From the NCBI GenBank assembly GCA_964535835.1, contig CAZHUZ010000006.1, positions 1 through 37,236 of the forward strand: DNA of 37,236 bases, given 5' to 3'. How positions within the stretch are numbered: the first letter of the stretch is position 1; each line of letters opens with the position of its first letter. Positions 8,686 through 15,762 of the stretch are shown here, piece by piece. The position numbers and the translations under genes are program-made. The stretch is from JAPUDQ01 sp964535835 (lineage in GTDB: Bacteria; Patescibacteriota; Saccharimonadia; Saccharimonadales; Saccharimonadaceae). The notes under the pieces are model-generated. The model was not told the origin of the DNA and did not search any database. It saw nothing but the letters and a program-made list of their open reading frames with translations.

Positions 8686-9566
8686 ACGCTATTTTTCCTG
8701 ACAATGAGCCTGGTTTTAAGTGTAATGACTTTTATGTTACCATCGACGATAAAGCTAGTACCGATATTTTGGGAGCGCATGCGAAATGGCTCGCCGTCCT
8801 TGATGGTCTTTGTTGATCGTATCGTACCGGCTTGCTCGAGTGTGGCAACGATGAAATCACGTTCTTTGGTGTGTTCGTGCGAGTTGTGATGGGTGAGTTG
8901 CAGGTTACGCCAGCGTAAACCAACGGGAAAGCTATCCTCTATAGCAGCACCAATCCATACTTTTTGCTTGCGGCCTATAAGGTGTTGGAGCCGTGACAGC
9001 CAATACTCGAAATGATTATTTTTATCGATAACTGGTTCTTCAATGAGTTGCCAAAATCGCACATGATGACGATGACGAGGTAAGGCTTTCCCCTCGATTG
9101 GTCGTTGGAATCCTATATCAAATTTTCTGCCAAATAGATAGAACGCACTAAATGGAGCGGTTAAGTAATTTTTATTAAAGACGATTGCGTATGCTTCATG
9201 CAGTGTAGTGCGTAATGTAGAAGGATCGGCTTGATACCAGCCTGCACGTTGCATAGCAGTGATCAATTGACGTTTGCTGCTAGCGATGATGGCAATATTA
9301 ACTGGATCAGCTGGCCAGCCATCAGGAGTAATAACATACCGAGGGATGTGTCGAGGACGAAAAACAATATGCCAAAAACGACTAATGAGCGGCAGAATTA
9401 CGTAGGCAAATAATCCATATGCGATGAGAAGTGCTGGAAATATCGGCATACGTCGATCGAGGTACGGTAGCACTAAAAAGGTAGTCATATAGGCTGCTGA
9501 TACAACGAGTAACAGAGTCAAAATGCGCCATGCTATACGCAGAAATCTCAAATACATCCTCCTCAT
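8682..9566 (-). CDS. Membrane protein with LssY C-terminal domain
   Basis: About 294 aa. Two membrane helices lie at roughly residues 11-34 and 41-62, followed by a soluble domain. That domain opens with DPVNIAIIASSKRQLITAMQ and RAGWYQADPSTL, and later has FGRKFDIGFQRP and RHHVRFW; this is the LssY_C pattern. The family is often found with PAP2 or DedA membrane proteins and is thought to act in the envelope, with no defined reaction. The frame stays open upstream to 9860, but that would run through the divergent glycosidase gene. The ATG at 9566, preceded by AGGA about 7 nt upstream, is a better start. It is followed by pheA with an ATGA overlap. Confidence 0.78.
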   Translation of the reverse strand: MRRMYLRFLRIAWRILTLLLVVSAAYMTTFLVLPYLDRRMPIFPALLIAYGLFAYVILPLISRFWHIVFRPRHIPRYVITPDGWPADPVNIAIIASSKRQLITAMQRAGWYQADPSTLRTTLHEAYAIVFNKNYLTAPFSAFYLFGRKFDIGFQRPIEGKALPRHRHHVRFWQLIEEPVIDKNNHFEYWLSRLQHLIGRKQKVWIGAAIEDSFPVGLRWRNLQLTHHNSHEHTKERDFIVATLEQAGTIRSTKTIKDGEPFRMRSQNIGTSFIVDGNIKVITLKTRLIVRKNSV

Positions 9567-9614
9567 GGTAAATCCTAATTGGCAAATGGTAAATGGCAAG
9601 GAGCGCCGATAGGG

Positions 9615-9627
9615 TATAATGTGGAGG
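9615..9627 (+). promoter_or_regulatory. -10 box and SD before the glycosidase gene
   Basis: TATAAT at 9615-9620 is followed by GGAGG at 9623-9627, with the ATG at 9633. The -10 is so close that a start point 7 nt downstream would fall in the SD. Either a leader of about 5 nt is used, or the TATAAT is incidental. Confidence 0.35.
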
Positions 9628-9632
9628 AAGAT

Positions 9633-10892
9633 ATGACAAAAACCTACACTTTTCCAAAACGGTTTCTCTGGGGTGCGGCGACAAGTGCGCATCAGGTAGA
9701 AGGAGGGATGCATAATCAGTGGAGCATATCCGAACTTGAGCATGCTCGGACTCGAGCAAAACAGGCTGAGTACAAGCTTGATTATCTTCCTGACTGGGAC
9801 GATATCAAACGGGATGCTACGAGACCCAGTAATTATGTCTCTGGCGCTGCGGTGGATCACTATAATCGATATGAAGAAGATTTTGATTTACTGACTCGTA
9901 TGCATATGAATGCGTTTCGATTTAGTATCGAATGGTCACGGATCGAGCCCGAAGAAGGAAAATGGGATGAAAAGCAAATTGAGCATTATCGTCAGTACCT
10001 AGGGGCGCTTAAAAAACGAAGTATCGAGCCAGTAGTTAGTTTATTTCATTGGTCGATGCCTGTTTGGTTTGCCGAGAAAGGCGGATTTGAAAGGCGGGCA
10101 AACATAAACTACTTTGTCCGATTTGCTGAAAAAGTGTTACAAGAGTTTGAGCCTCATATACGGTTAGTGTGTACGTTCAATGAACCCGAAGTCTATATCG
10201 GTCAGGGGTGGATGAACGAAGGCGATTGGCCGCCTCACAAACAGCGTCAATATATCCAAGGAGCTCGAACGTATGCCAACTTGGCAACTGCGCACAACCG
10301 AGTCGCCCGGGCAGGGCGCGCAATCAGTCGACGTTTCAAGTTTAGTGTTAGTAAAAACTGTGCTCATCATTTTGCCGGGGATGATTCATATAAAACTAAA
10401 ATTGCCGTAGCATCATGGCGCTACATATATGATTATTGGTTTTTGAACCGGATTCGACGGAATATGGATTGGTTGGGGCTAAATTATTATTTTTCAAATC
10501 GCTATATAGCAGGCAAAATTGAAAATGAAAATAAAATTGTCAATGACCTCGCATGGGAGATGCGGCCGAGTGATATTCAATTTGTCCTCGAGAGGCTGTA
10601 TAAAAAATACCGACTACCGATCATTATCACCGAAAACGGTGTGGCCGATCGATATGATCGATATCGCAAATGGTGGATCGCACATACACTTGATGCAATC
10701 CATACTGCGATGAAAAATGGGGTGAAGATTGAGGGGTATCTCCACTGGAGCTTGCTCGATAATTTCGAGTGGGCCTATGGTAAATGGCCGAGGTTTGGTC
10801 TTGCGGAAATTGATTATGCCTCGCAAACGCGAACATTGCGCCCAAGTGCAAAATGGTTTGGGGCAGTTATTAAGAAAATGCGACAACTATAA
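9633..10892 (+). CDS. Glycoside hydrolase family 1 (beta-glycosidase)
   Basis: A 419-aa TIM-barrel enzyme, a little shorter than typical GH1 (440-480 aa). The start region FPKRFLWGAATSAHQVEGG is the GH1 N-terminal signature. The acid/base glutamate is in TFNEP (E184) and the nucleophile in ITENG (E334), so both catalytic residues are present. HWSLLDNFEWAYG, near the C-terminus, is the usual substrate-pocket loop. It hydrolyses beta-linked glucosides, galactosides or related sugars; the exact specificity is unknown. There is no signal peptide, so it is probably cytoplasmic. An earlier in-frame ATG at 9579 has no SD, while 9633 has GGAGG at 5 nt spacing. It appears to head an operon with yvcK, a HAD gene and a galU-like gene. 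Confidence 0.92.
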   Translation: MTKTYTFPKRFLWGAATSAHQVEGGMHNQWSISELEHARTRAKQAEYKLDYLPDWDDIKRDATRPSNYVSGAAVDHYNRYEEDFDLLTRMHMNAFRFSIEWSRIEPEEGKWDEKQIEHYRQYLGALKKRSIEPVVSLFHWSMPVWFAEKGGFERRANINYFVRFAEKVLQEFEPHIRLVCTFNEPEVYIGQGWMNEGDWPPHKQRQYIQGARTYANLATAHNRVARAGRAISRRFKFSVSKNCAHHFAGDDSYKTKIAVASWRYIYDYWFLNRIRRNMDWLGLNYYFSNRYIAGKIENENKIVNDLAWEMRPSDIQFVLERLYKKYRLPIIITENGVADRYDRYRKWWIAHTLDAIHTAMKNGVKIEGYLHWSLLDNFEWAYGKWPRFGLAEIDYASQTRTLRPSAKWFGAVIKKMRQL

Positions 10893-10900
10893 GGAGGGAC

Positions 10901-11905
10901 ATGCAAAAAGAAGTTAAATTTGGCGGTCCAAAAGTCGTCGTTATCGGTGGAGGGACGGGCAGTTTCACGTTGCTCAGTCACCTGAAGTATTATGTACAGG
11001 ATATCACGGCGCTGGTAAATATGGCTGACGATGGGGGTAGCACAGGGCAGTTACGCGATGAATACGGTGTTTTGCCTCCGGGTGATATCCGCCAGTGTCT
11101 CGTGGCGTTGAGTGATAATCCAAAAGTCCGTGACTTGTTCAATTATCGATTTGAAGACAATACTCTCAAAGGACATGCATTTGGCAACCTCTTTTTAACG
11201 GCACTCGAAAAAATGACTGGTAGTTTTGCCGATGCAGTTGAACTAGCTGGTGAAGTACTAAATATCACTGGTCAAGTCGAGCCAATTACGCTTACCAATG
11301 TAGCATTATGTGCCGAGGGGAGCGATGGAGCACCTATCAAGGGAGAGTTTACAATTGCTCATGCCGAGATCGCTACTCGCCCCAAGATTTGGCTTGAACC
11401 GCATGCCGAAGTAAATCCGGCTGCTCTCAAAGCAATTGATGAGGCAGATATTGTGGTGATTGCACCCGGAAACCTGTATGGCAGCTTGGCACCGGCATTG
11501 GTCGTACCAGGCGTGGGCGAGGCGTTGATGAAAACCGCAGCCAAGCGGGTCTATGTCTGCAATCTCGTCACCAAACCAGGGCCGACAGCGGGATTTAGAG
11601 TGCATGATTTTGCAGATGAAATTGAGCGTCTTGCGGGATATGAATTTTTGGACTACGTGCTTTACAACACTGAGCATCCATCCGATGAACTTATGAGCAA
11701 ATATGCCAAAGACAATGAATATGCTGTCGAGTGTGATCATGAGGCATTGGCAGGAAAACATTACGAAGCAAAAGGAGCTAATATATTAGCAAACGCCGTG
11801 TGGACAGGGGCACAAGCGAGTGACCCTTTGCTGAGTGTACGTAGTTTTATACGACATAACTCAGATGCTGTGGCTCGACAATTGATGAGGATTTATTTTG
11901 CATGA
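10901..11905 (+). CDS. yvcK: YvcK/CofD-family protein (UDP-GlcNAc-binding gluconeogenesis factor)
   Basis: 334 aa, the usual length of the family. VVVIGGGTGSF at residues 12-22 is the nucleotide-binding loop. It is followed by ALVNMADDGGSTGQLRDEYG and LPPGDIRQCLVALS, both diagnostic of YvcK (also called CuvA). Related proteins bind UDP-sugars and adjust carbon flow into peptidoglycan precursors; they do not make F420 despite similarity to CofD. An AAGGAGGG precedes the ATG at good spacing, 8 nt after the glycosidase stop. The stop overlaps the next gene start (ATGA). Its position between a glycosidase and a GalU-like enzyme fits a role in sugar-nucleotide balance. Confidence 0.93.
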   Translation: MQKEVKFGGPKVVVIGGGTGSFTLLSHLKYYVQDITALVNMADDGGSTGQLRDEYGVLPPGDIRQCLVALSDNPKVRDLFNYRFEDNTLKGHAFGNLFLTALEKMTGSFADAVELAGEVLNITGQVEPITLTNVALCAEGSDGAPIKGEFTIAHAEIATRPKIWLEPHAEVNPAALKAIDEADIVVIAPGNLYGSLAPALVVPGVGEALMKTAAKRVYVCNLVTKPGPTAGFRVHDFADEIERLAGYEFLDYVLYNTEHPSDELMSKYAKDNEYAVECDHEALAGKHYEAKGANILANAVWTGAQASDPLLSVRSFIRHNSDAVARQLMRIYFA

Positions 11906-12597
11906 ACCACGAACAGCCCGCTCGAACACTTATAGTTGATCTTGACCGCTGTCTGGTCGATAGTAGATTTTTGCAGGAGAGACTAGAGGAGGCCTATGCT
12001 GAAGTGATGGGTATGGGTGCTGAAACCTTACGCGAAATTGGGCATCTCGTGTCAGAAAGTGGTGGCTCGTTTGATATGGTAACGGCGCTCAGTGAAATGG
12101 TGACAGCAGAAGATCTCACTCGTATTCGTCAAAAATTCCTTGAGCTCACAGCTTTTAGTGACGAGGTGTACGAACCTGGAGCGCGTGATTTTATGCAGTA
12201 CCTGCGTGAAGAGGCGGTGCCATTTTTTATCATGACCTACGGTGGCGATGAATGGCAAACATGGAAGCTATTAGCTGCCAATTTGGCTGATGTACCATAT
12301 ATTATTCTCAATTCCAAAGATAAAGGCATCTACATCGCTGATCACTATGACCCATTTGCCAGGCAGTATAGCTTTGATTCTATCGAAAATCATGATGGAG
12401 AGTGGCGGACGCAAACAGTGGTACTGATTGACGACAAAGCCGTCAGTTTTGTTGGTTTGTTGTCTCCGGGTTCAGCGGGGTATTGGTATTGGCCTACGGG
12501 GCGACCACTTCTCAAGTCTCAATCGATTGGACAAGATGATTTACCATCGAATGTTACGATAAAGCATAGTTTTGACGAAATACGAAACAGTATTTAG
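11902..12597 (+). CDS. HAD-superfamily hydrolase
   Basis: 231 aa. Motif I is LIVDLDRCLVDS near residue 10, with both catalytic aspartates (D-x-D) but Cys in place of the usual Thr. Motif II is the Thr of FFIMTYGG, and motif IV is VVLIDDKAVSF with two Asp. A helical cap of about 90 residues sits between motifs I and II. This is a C1-cap HAD phosphatase layout; the substrate is unknown. The start overlaps the yvcK stop by 4 nt, so translation is likely coupled, and galU follows after 11 nt. The neighbours suggest a sugar phosphate or nucleotide substrate, which is inference only. Confidence 0.75.
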   Translation: MNHEQPARTLIVDLDRCLVDSRFLQERLEEAYAEVMGMGAETLREIGHLVSESGGSFDMVTALSEMVTAEDLTRIRQKFLELTAFSDEVYEPGARDFMQYLREEAVPFFIMTYGGDEWQTWKLLAANLADVPYIILNSKDKGIYIADHYDPFARQYSFDSIENHDGEWRTQTVVLIDDKAVSFVGLLSPGSAGYWYWPTGRPLLKSQSIGQDDLPSNVTIKHSFDEIRNSI

Positions 12598-12608
12598 GAG
12601 GTAAGAGT

Positions 12609-13442
12609 ATGAAATGCACAAAAGCGATTATTGCAGTAGCGGGTTATGGGACGCGTCGCCTCCCAATAGCGAAAGCTGTTGAAAAATGCATGTTACCATT
12701 ACTCAATCGTCCGGTCGTTGATTATGCGGTAGCTGACTGTATACAGGCAGGGGTGAGAGATATTTATTTTGTCGTGAGTGGCGATGCGAGGCAACTAAGA
12801 GATTATTACGAGAGGCAACCAGTGCTGGAGGATTATTTGCGAGCTAAGGACAAACCAGAACTCATTGAAGCAATTACACCACCGCAAGGCATCACGTTTC
12901 ATTATATATCTCAGGATCTATCGGATGGGCGGTATGGTACGTCAATTCCTGTTTGGTTGTGCCGTGATTATATCGAAGATGACGAACATTTCTTTGTGGT
13001 CATGGGGGACCAAACGCTGTATAGATCTGATGGCGGATCAGAAGCGTCGGATCTAAAGCAACGAGTTGAAAAAGTAGGGTCTGCTGGAGGTTTGATAGGA
13101 AATGAAATCGATTGGGATCAGATCGCAAACTTTGGCATCATTGAAAAAGATGATGATGGGAATTATCGTCGCATTATCGAACATCCAAAGGCGGGTGAAG
13201 TGAATACTAATCTTAATAACTCCAGCTTCTATCTTTTTCCGGCGGGATTTTTTGACTATCTCGATACGCAAATTGCGGATAAACAAACAAGTGAAGGTGA
13301 GTACTTCATCATTGATGCAATCAATTCCATGGTTCAGGATGGTAAAAAAATGACAGTATATACCTCCCAGGGGACATACCTCGAGTGCGGCTCGCTGGAA
13401 AATTGGGTCAAAGCAAATCAATGGCTATTTGATCATAGTTAG
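12609..13442 (+). CDS. galU: GalU-like nucleotidyltransferase
   Basis: 277 aa, the usual size for UTP-glucose-1-phosphate uridylyltransferase, which makes UDP-glucose. The N-terminus has the nucleotide loop AGYGTRRLPIAKAVEKCMLP (residues 11-30). The canonical version reads PKEMLP, whereas this one reads EKCMLP. VMGDQTL stands in the place of the usual GDD-type metal-binding motif. IEHPKAGEVNTNLNNSSFYLF matches the VEKP...SNLA segment of GalU, with His for Lys. The fold assignment is solid, but the motif changes mean another sugar phosphate cannot be excluded. It is the last gene of the GH1-yvcK-HAD operon, with GGAGG 6 nt before the ATG. Confidence 0.8.
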   Translation: MKCTKAIIAVAGYGTRRLPIAKAVEKCMLPLLNRPVVDYAVADCIQAGVRDIYFVVSGDARQLRDYYERQPVLEDYLRAKDKPELIEAITPPQGITFHYISQDLSDGRYGTSIPVWLCRDYIEDDEHFFVVMGDQTLYRSDGGSEASDLKQRVEKVGSAGGLIGNEIDWDQIANFGIIEKDDDGNYRRIIEHPKAGEVNTNLNNSSFYLFPAGFFDYLDTQIADKQTSEGEYFIIDAINSMVQDGKKMTVYTSQGTYLECGSLENWVKANQWLFDHS

Positions 13443-13468
13443 TGTCCATGATAATCAGTCACCGGAAA

Positions 13469-13498
13469 TTGACGAATTAAGATACTTATGTATACAAT
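13469..13498 (+). promoter_or_regulatory. Promoter of the 60-aa membrane protein
   Basis: TTGACG at 13469-13474 and TACAAT at 13493-13498 are separated by 18 bp. The ATG at 13504 is 5 nt after the -10, so the mRNA would be leaderless. Confidence 0.6.
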
Positions 13499-13503
13499 AA
13501 GGC

Positions 13504-13686
13504 ATGGTAAAGAAAACATCATCAAAAAAATCATCAATGCTTTCAGGTTTCCCCCAAACAAATGAAGACCTAAAAAATGCGGTGTTGCTCGTTTCGCTCT
13601 TTATCAACCTGCTCGTGTTGGTCACGTGGCTAGTTGTACGGATTGACAACAGCATGGTAAATCAGTTGACATGGTTGATTAAGTAG
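13504..13686 (+). CDS. Small single-pass membrane protein, 60 aa
   Basis: Residues 1-10 are basic (Lys/Ser-rich), and one hydrophobic helix spans about 26-46 (NAVLLVSLFINLLVLVTWLV). No recognised family. Evidence that it is a gene: a well-spaced promoter directly upstream, a strong intrinsic terminator 22 nt after the stop, and a typical positive-inside helix. It sits between galU and mraZ and is transcribed separately from both. The antisense open frame (13455-13655) has no comparable signals. Confidence 0.6.
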   Translation: MVKKTSSKKSSMLSGFPQTNEDLKNAVLLVSLFINLLVLVTWLVVRIDNSMVNQLTWLIK

Positions 13687-13707
13687 CTTTTTTGGGTACG
13701 AAGTTGG

Positions 13708-13735
13708 AATACCTCGCGGTTGCGGGGTATTTTTT
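13708..13735 (+). terminator. Strong intrinsic terminator
   Basis: A 10-bp stem (AATACCTCGC with GCGGGGTATT, one G-T pair), a GGTT tetraloop and six Ts. It ends the small membrane protein transcript and insulates the division cluster. Confidence 0.9.
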
Positions 13736-13755
13736 ATCCACATAACTGTGGATAA
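13734..13755. promoter_or_regulatory. Two inverted perfect DnaA boxes
   Basis: TTATCCACA at 13734-13742 and TGTGGATAA at 13747-13755 are both exact consensus DnaA boxes, head to head with a 4-bp gap. They form one 22-bp palindrome that starts within the terminator T-run and ends 34 bp before the mraZ promoter -35. Confidence 0.65.
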
Positions 13756-13788
13756 AACACTTGTTTTAGCAGATATATAAAAAAGTAC

Positions 13789-13817
13789 TTGCAGTGGGTA
13801 GAAGTGGGTAGTACACT
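13789..13817 (+). promoter_or_regulatory. mraZ promoter with MraZ boxes in the spacer
   Basis: TTGCAG (13789-13794) and TACACT (13812-13817) are separated by 17 bp. The sequence between and across them holds TGGGT at 13794-13798 and again at 13804-13808, five bases apart. TGGGN-N5-TGGGN is the known MraZ operator pattern, so autorepression is likely. Transcription would start near 13824, giving a leader of about 80 nt. Confidence 0.7.
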
Positions 13818-13905
13818 AAGACCAGTGGAATTCCCGGCAAACGGGACAAAAATAAAAACCACGGCACCAAACAACAACACCAACCTAATGAGCTCCAAGG
13901 AAGAG

Positions 13906-14271
13906 ATGAGCACCACAACAGATTATTTCGAGAGAAAGCTTGACGATAAGCGGCGTCTTACGATACCCGCTGAGCTTCGAGCTGAGTTCGAACAAGGAGT
14001 TGTGATCACTCGCGGTTTTCGCGATTATCTCCATCTCTATCCGCTGGATGTCTGGAAACAAGACATGGAAAATGCATTGATCGGCGATATCCTCGATGAA
14101 CGGATTGCTGATTTAAATGTACAGTTCCGTACGGGTAAAGTAGGTGGTGATATGGACGATAAGCAAGGACGCATCGTTATCGAGCAGCATCTTCTTGATT
14201 ATGCTGGAATCGATCGGGGTGTTGTCGTTGTCCGCGCTGGTAAATACTGGCGTATCAGTGCCGCACGTTAA
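13906..14271 (+). CDS. mraZ: Transcriptional regulator MraZ
   Basis: 121 aa from the chosen start. It has the two tandem SpoVT-AbrB-like halves of MraZ: YFERKLDDKRRLTIPAELR in the first, and GGDMDDKQGRIVIEQHLL in the second. The DxxxR motif is clear in the first half and altered (DDKQGR) in the second. MraZ forms a ring that binds TGGGN repeats and represses its own dcw operon. Earlier in-frame starts reach back across the promoter and cannot be right. The ATG at 13906 has AAGGA 4 nt upstream; the ATG at 13888 has none. A 357-nt structured gap separates it from rsmH. Confidence 0.92.
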   Translation: MSTTTDYFERKLDDKRRLTIPAELRAEFEQGVVITRGFRDYLHLYPLDVWKQDMENALIGDILDERIADLNVQFRTGKVGGDMDDKQGRIVIEQHLLDYAGIDRGVVVVRAGKYWRISAAR

Positions 14272-14628
14272 CAAATAGGCAAATAGATCACGGAATTTAC
14301 CGATTTCGTGAGGTCAACTATCTGGTAGTTAGGGAGTGAAGATCTTGGACGCTGTCACTTAAACCATGCGTCTTGCACCTACCTCACACAACACACACCT
14401 CCCAAAAAAACTCCACCTCACAATTCGTTATTTTTCTCGGTTTACCGAGGTATATAACGAACACACATAAGTCTCTCACTTGTCAGTGGGTGCTTATTTA
14501 GCCTCTCCAGGCTAAAAGAATGACGTACCTTTATCGGCACGTCACACCACAACAACTCCATTGACAAACTACTAAAACAAACACATACTGCGAAAACAAA
14601 AACTCTAACTATCAGTTAGGTGACCTCA
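14272..14628 (+). ncRNA. Structured leader between mraZ and rsmH
   Basis: About 350 nt with no credible ORF but a string of hairpins. They are: 14289-14310 (7 bp), 14316-14330 (5 bp), 14424-14461 (8 bp outer plus 5 bp inner), 14477-14488 (4 bp), 14497-14516 (7 bp), 14521-14544 (6-8 bp) and 14605-14619 (6 bp, 3-nt loop). The last one overlaps the AG of the rsmH Shine-Dalgarno (AGGTGA, 14618-14623). The segment 14375-14420 is rich in CACCT and CCTCC, complementary to SD sequences. A single MraZ-like TGGGT lies at 14487-14491. It may be a cis-regulatory leader. A regulatory RNA called the mraW motif is known before the same gene in Actinobacteria; I cannot say whether this one is related. Confidence 0.5.
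14561..14589 (+). promoter_or_regulatory. Possible secondary promoter for rsmH
   Basis: TTGACA at 14561-14566 and CATACT at 14584-14589, spaced 17 bp. The start would be near 14596, leaving only the last hairpin of the leader in the mRNA. Confidence 0.4.
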
Positions 14629-15564
14629 ATGAAAAATATACCACCACAACAACTCCATACATCTAACGAGTCATTGCAGCCATCAGGCGGCAGTGATTCT
14701 TTGCATATACCAGTCTTGCTCGAAGACGTGGTAGCTTTGCTGAACCCTCGTTCTGGCGAACGCTATCTTGATCTGACGGCAGGCTATGCTGGACACGCTT
14801 CACGTATCATTGACGTGGTTGGTCCAGAGAATGCAACGCTAGTAGATCGCGATTTACGAGCGCTCGAACACCTGCGCGGTTACGGCCGAGCAGGAACGAC
14901 GCTTATTCATAGCGATTTTGCTGCGGCTGCTCGGCATCTTGTCGAGATCGGTTCGCAATTTGATATGGTTTTAGTGGACCTCGGTGTATCGTCACCGCAA
15001 CTTGACATGGCAGAGCGAGGCTTTTCAATTAAGCGAGATGGACCGCTCGATATGCGTATGGACGAATCACAGCAAAAAACTGCTGCTGATATCGTTAACC
15101 GCACATCAGAAAAAGAGTTGGCACGAATAATTGAAGAGTACGGCGAAGAACCGCGAGCTATGGCAGCACGGATCGCACACACGATACGTCTAAACCGGCC
15201 GCTGCATACTACTTCGGACCTTGCAAATGTCATACTAAAAAATTATCGTGGCGGATGGAAAAAAATTCATCCTGCGACGCGCACCTTTCAAGCAATCAGG
15301 ATCGCGCTTAATGATGAGCTGTCTCAAATAGAAACACTCATGCCACTTCTCCCACAGCTTTTGCATAGCGGGGGACGGGTGGCTGTCATAAGCTTCCATA
15401 GCCTCGAAGATCGGATAGTAAAGCATTATTTTGCCGAACAAGAGCGGTCTGGCTACGAAGCAACCATGAAACTGCTCACCAAAAAGCCGATTCTGGGCGC
15501 TAAACACGATACCACCAACCCGCGAGCTCGTAGCGCCATACTACGTGCCGCAGTGAAACCATAA
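14629..15564 (+). CDS. rsmH: 16S rRNA (cytosine1402-N4)-methyltransferase RsmH (MraW)
   Basis: 311 aa. SLHIPVLLEDVVALLNP is the family start, and YLDLTAGYAGHASRI is the SAM-binding loop. FDMVLVDLGVSSPQLD, GFSIKRDGPLDMRMD and HPATRTFQAIRIALNDEL are all near-invariant in RsmH, and VISFHSLEDRIVKHYF closes the catalytic domain. It methylates N4 of C1402 in the ribosomal decoding centre. The ATG at 14629 is preferred over the GTG at 14620, because AGGTGA lies 5 nt before it. The gene stays in its classical place after mraZ. Confidence 0.95.
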   Translation: MKNIPPQQLHTSNESLQPSGGSDSLHIPVLLEDVVALLNPRSGERYLDLTAGYAGHASRIIDVVGPENATLVDRDLRALEHLRGYGRAGTTLIHSDFAAAARHLVEIGSQFDMVLVDLGVSSPQLDMAERGFSIKRDGPLDMRMDESQQKTAADIVNRTSEKELARIIEEYGEEPRAMAARIAHTIRLNRPLHTTSDLANVILKNYRGGWKKIHPATRTFQAIRIALNDELSQIETLMPLLPQLLHSGGRVAVISFHSLEDRIVKHYFAEQERSGYEATMKLLTKKPILGAKHDTTNPRARSAILRAAVKP

Positions 15565-15588
15565 AACAAAAAGGAGGGAAGGCGACCC

Positions 15589-15648
15589 ATGGCAATCAAA
15601 ATCGTCAACAAGTCACGAGCAGTACGAATAACGGTCAACCACCGCTAA
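15589..15648 (+). CDS. Possible 19-aa basic peptide in the division cluster
   Basis: ATG followed by 18 sense codons and TAA. The peptide starts MAIKIVNKSRAVRI and is strongly basic. A full AAGGAGG at 15571-15577 precedes it, 11 nt away, a little long. The following gene (ftsL-like) lacks any SD, so this ribosome site seems to serve the peptide. It could be a leader peptide controlling the large hairpin at 15680-15713, or a true small protein. It may also be chance. Confidence 0.4.
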   Translation: MAIKIVNKSRAVRITVNHR

Positions 15649-15656
15649 TTTCTGTC

Positions 15657-15727
15657 TGCCCGGGCAAAAAACTGATACTCGTGCAGAGGCATCATCAAAC
15701 GAACCTCTGCACGGGCTAAAGACGCCC
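15657..15727 (+). other. Strong hairpins between the peptide ORF and the ftsL-like gene
   Basis: A perfect 10-bp stem, CGTGCAGAGG (15680-15689) with CCTCTGCACG (15704-15713), is flanked by the palindrome TGCCCGGGCA (15657-15666) and by GGGC (15713-15716) and GCCC (15724-15727), which can pair in alternative ways. No U-run follows, so it is not a standard terminator. It may be an RNA switch, a processing site or an mRNA stabiliser. Confidence 0.5.
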
Positions 15728-15762
15728 AAAATATAAACATTAATACAAAAACCTCCACACTT

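Noticed and set aside
9567..9860. N-terminal extension of the LssY_C protein
   Set aside because: It overlaps the conserved start of the GH1 gene, and the added residues are not protein-like. The ATG at 9566 has an SD.
11306..11761. A 151-codon open frame on the minus strand
   Set aside because: It is antisense to yvcK, whose protein motifs are unmistakable, and its translation has a random, Cys/Ile-rich composition.
14366..14470. A 34-codon ORF in the mraZ-rsmH leader
   Set aside because: There is no SD, the composition is low-complexity His/Thr/Leu, and the sequence is better explained by hairpins.
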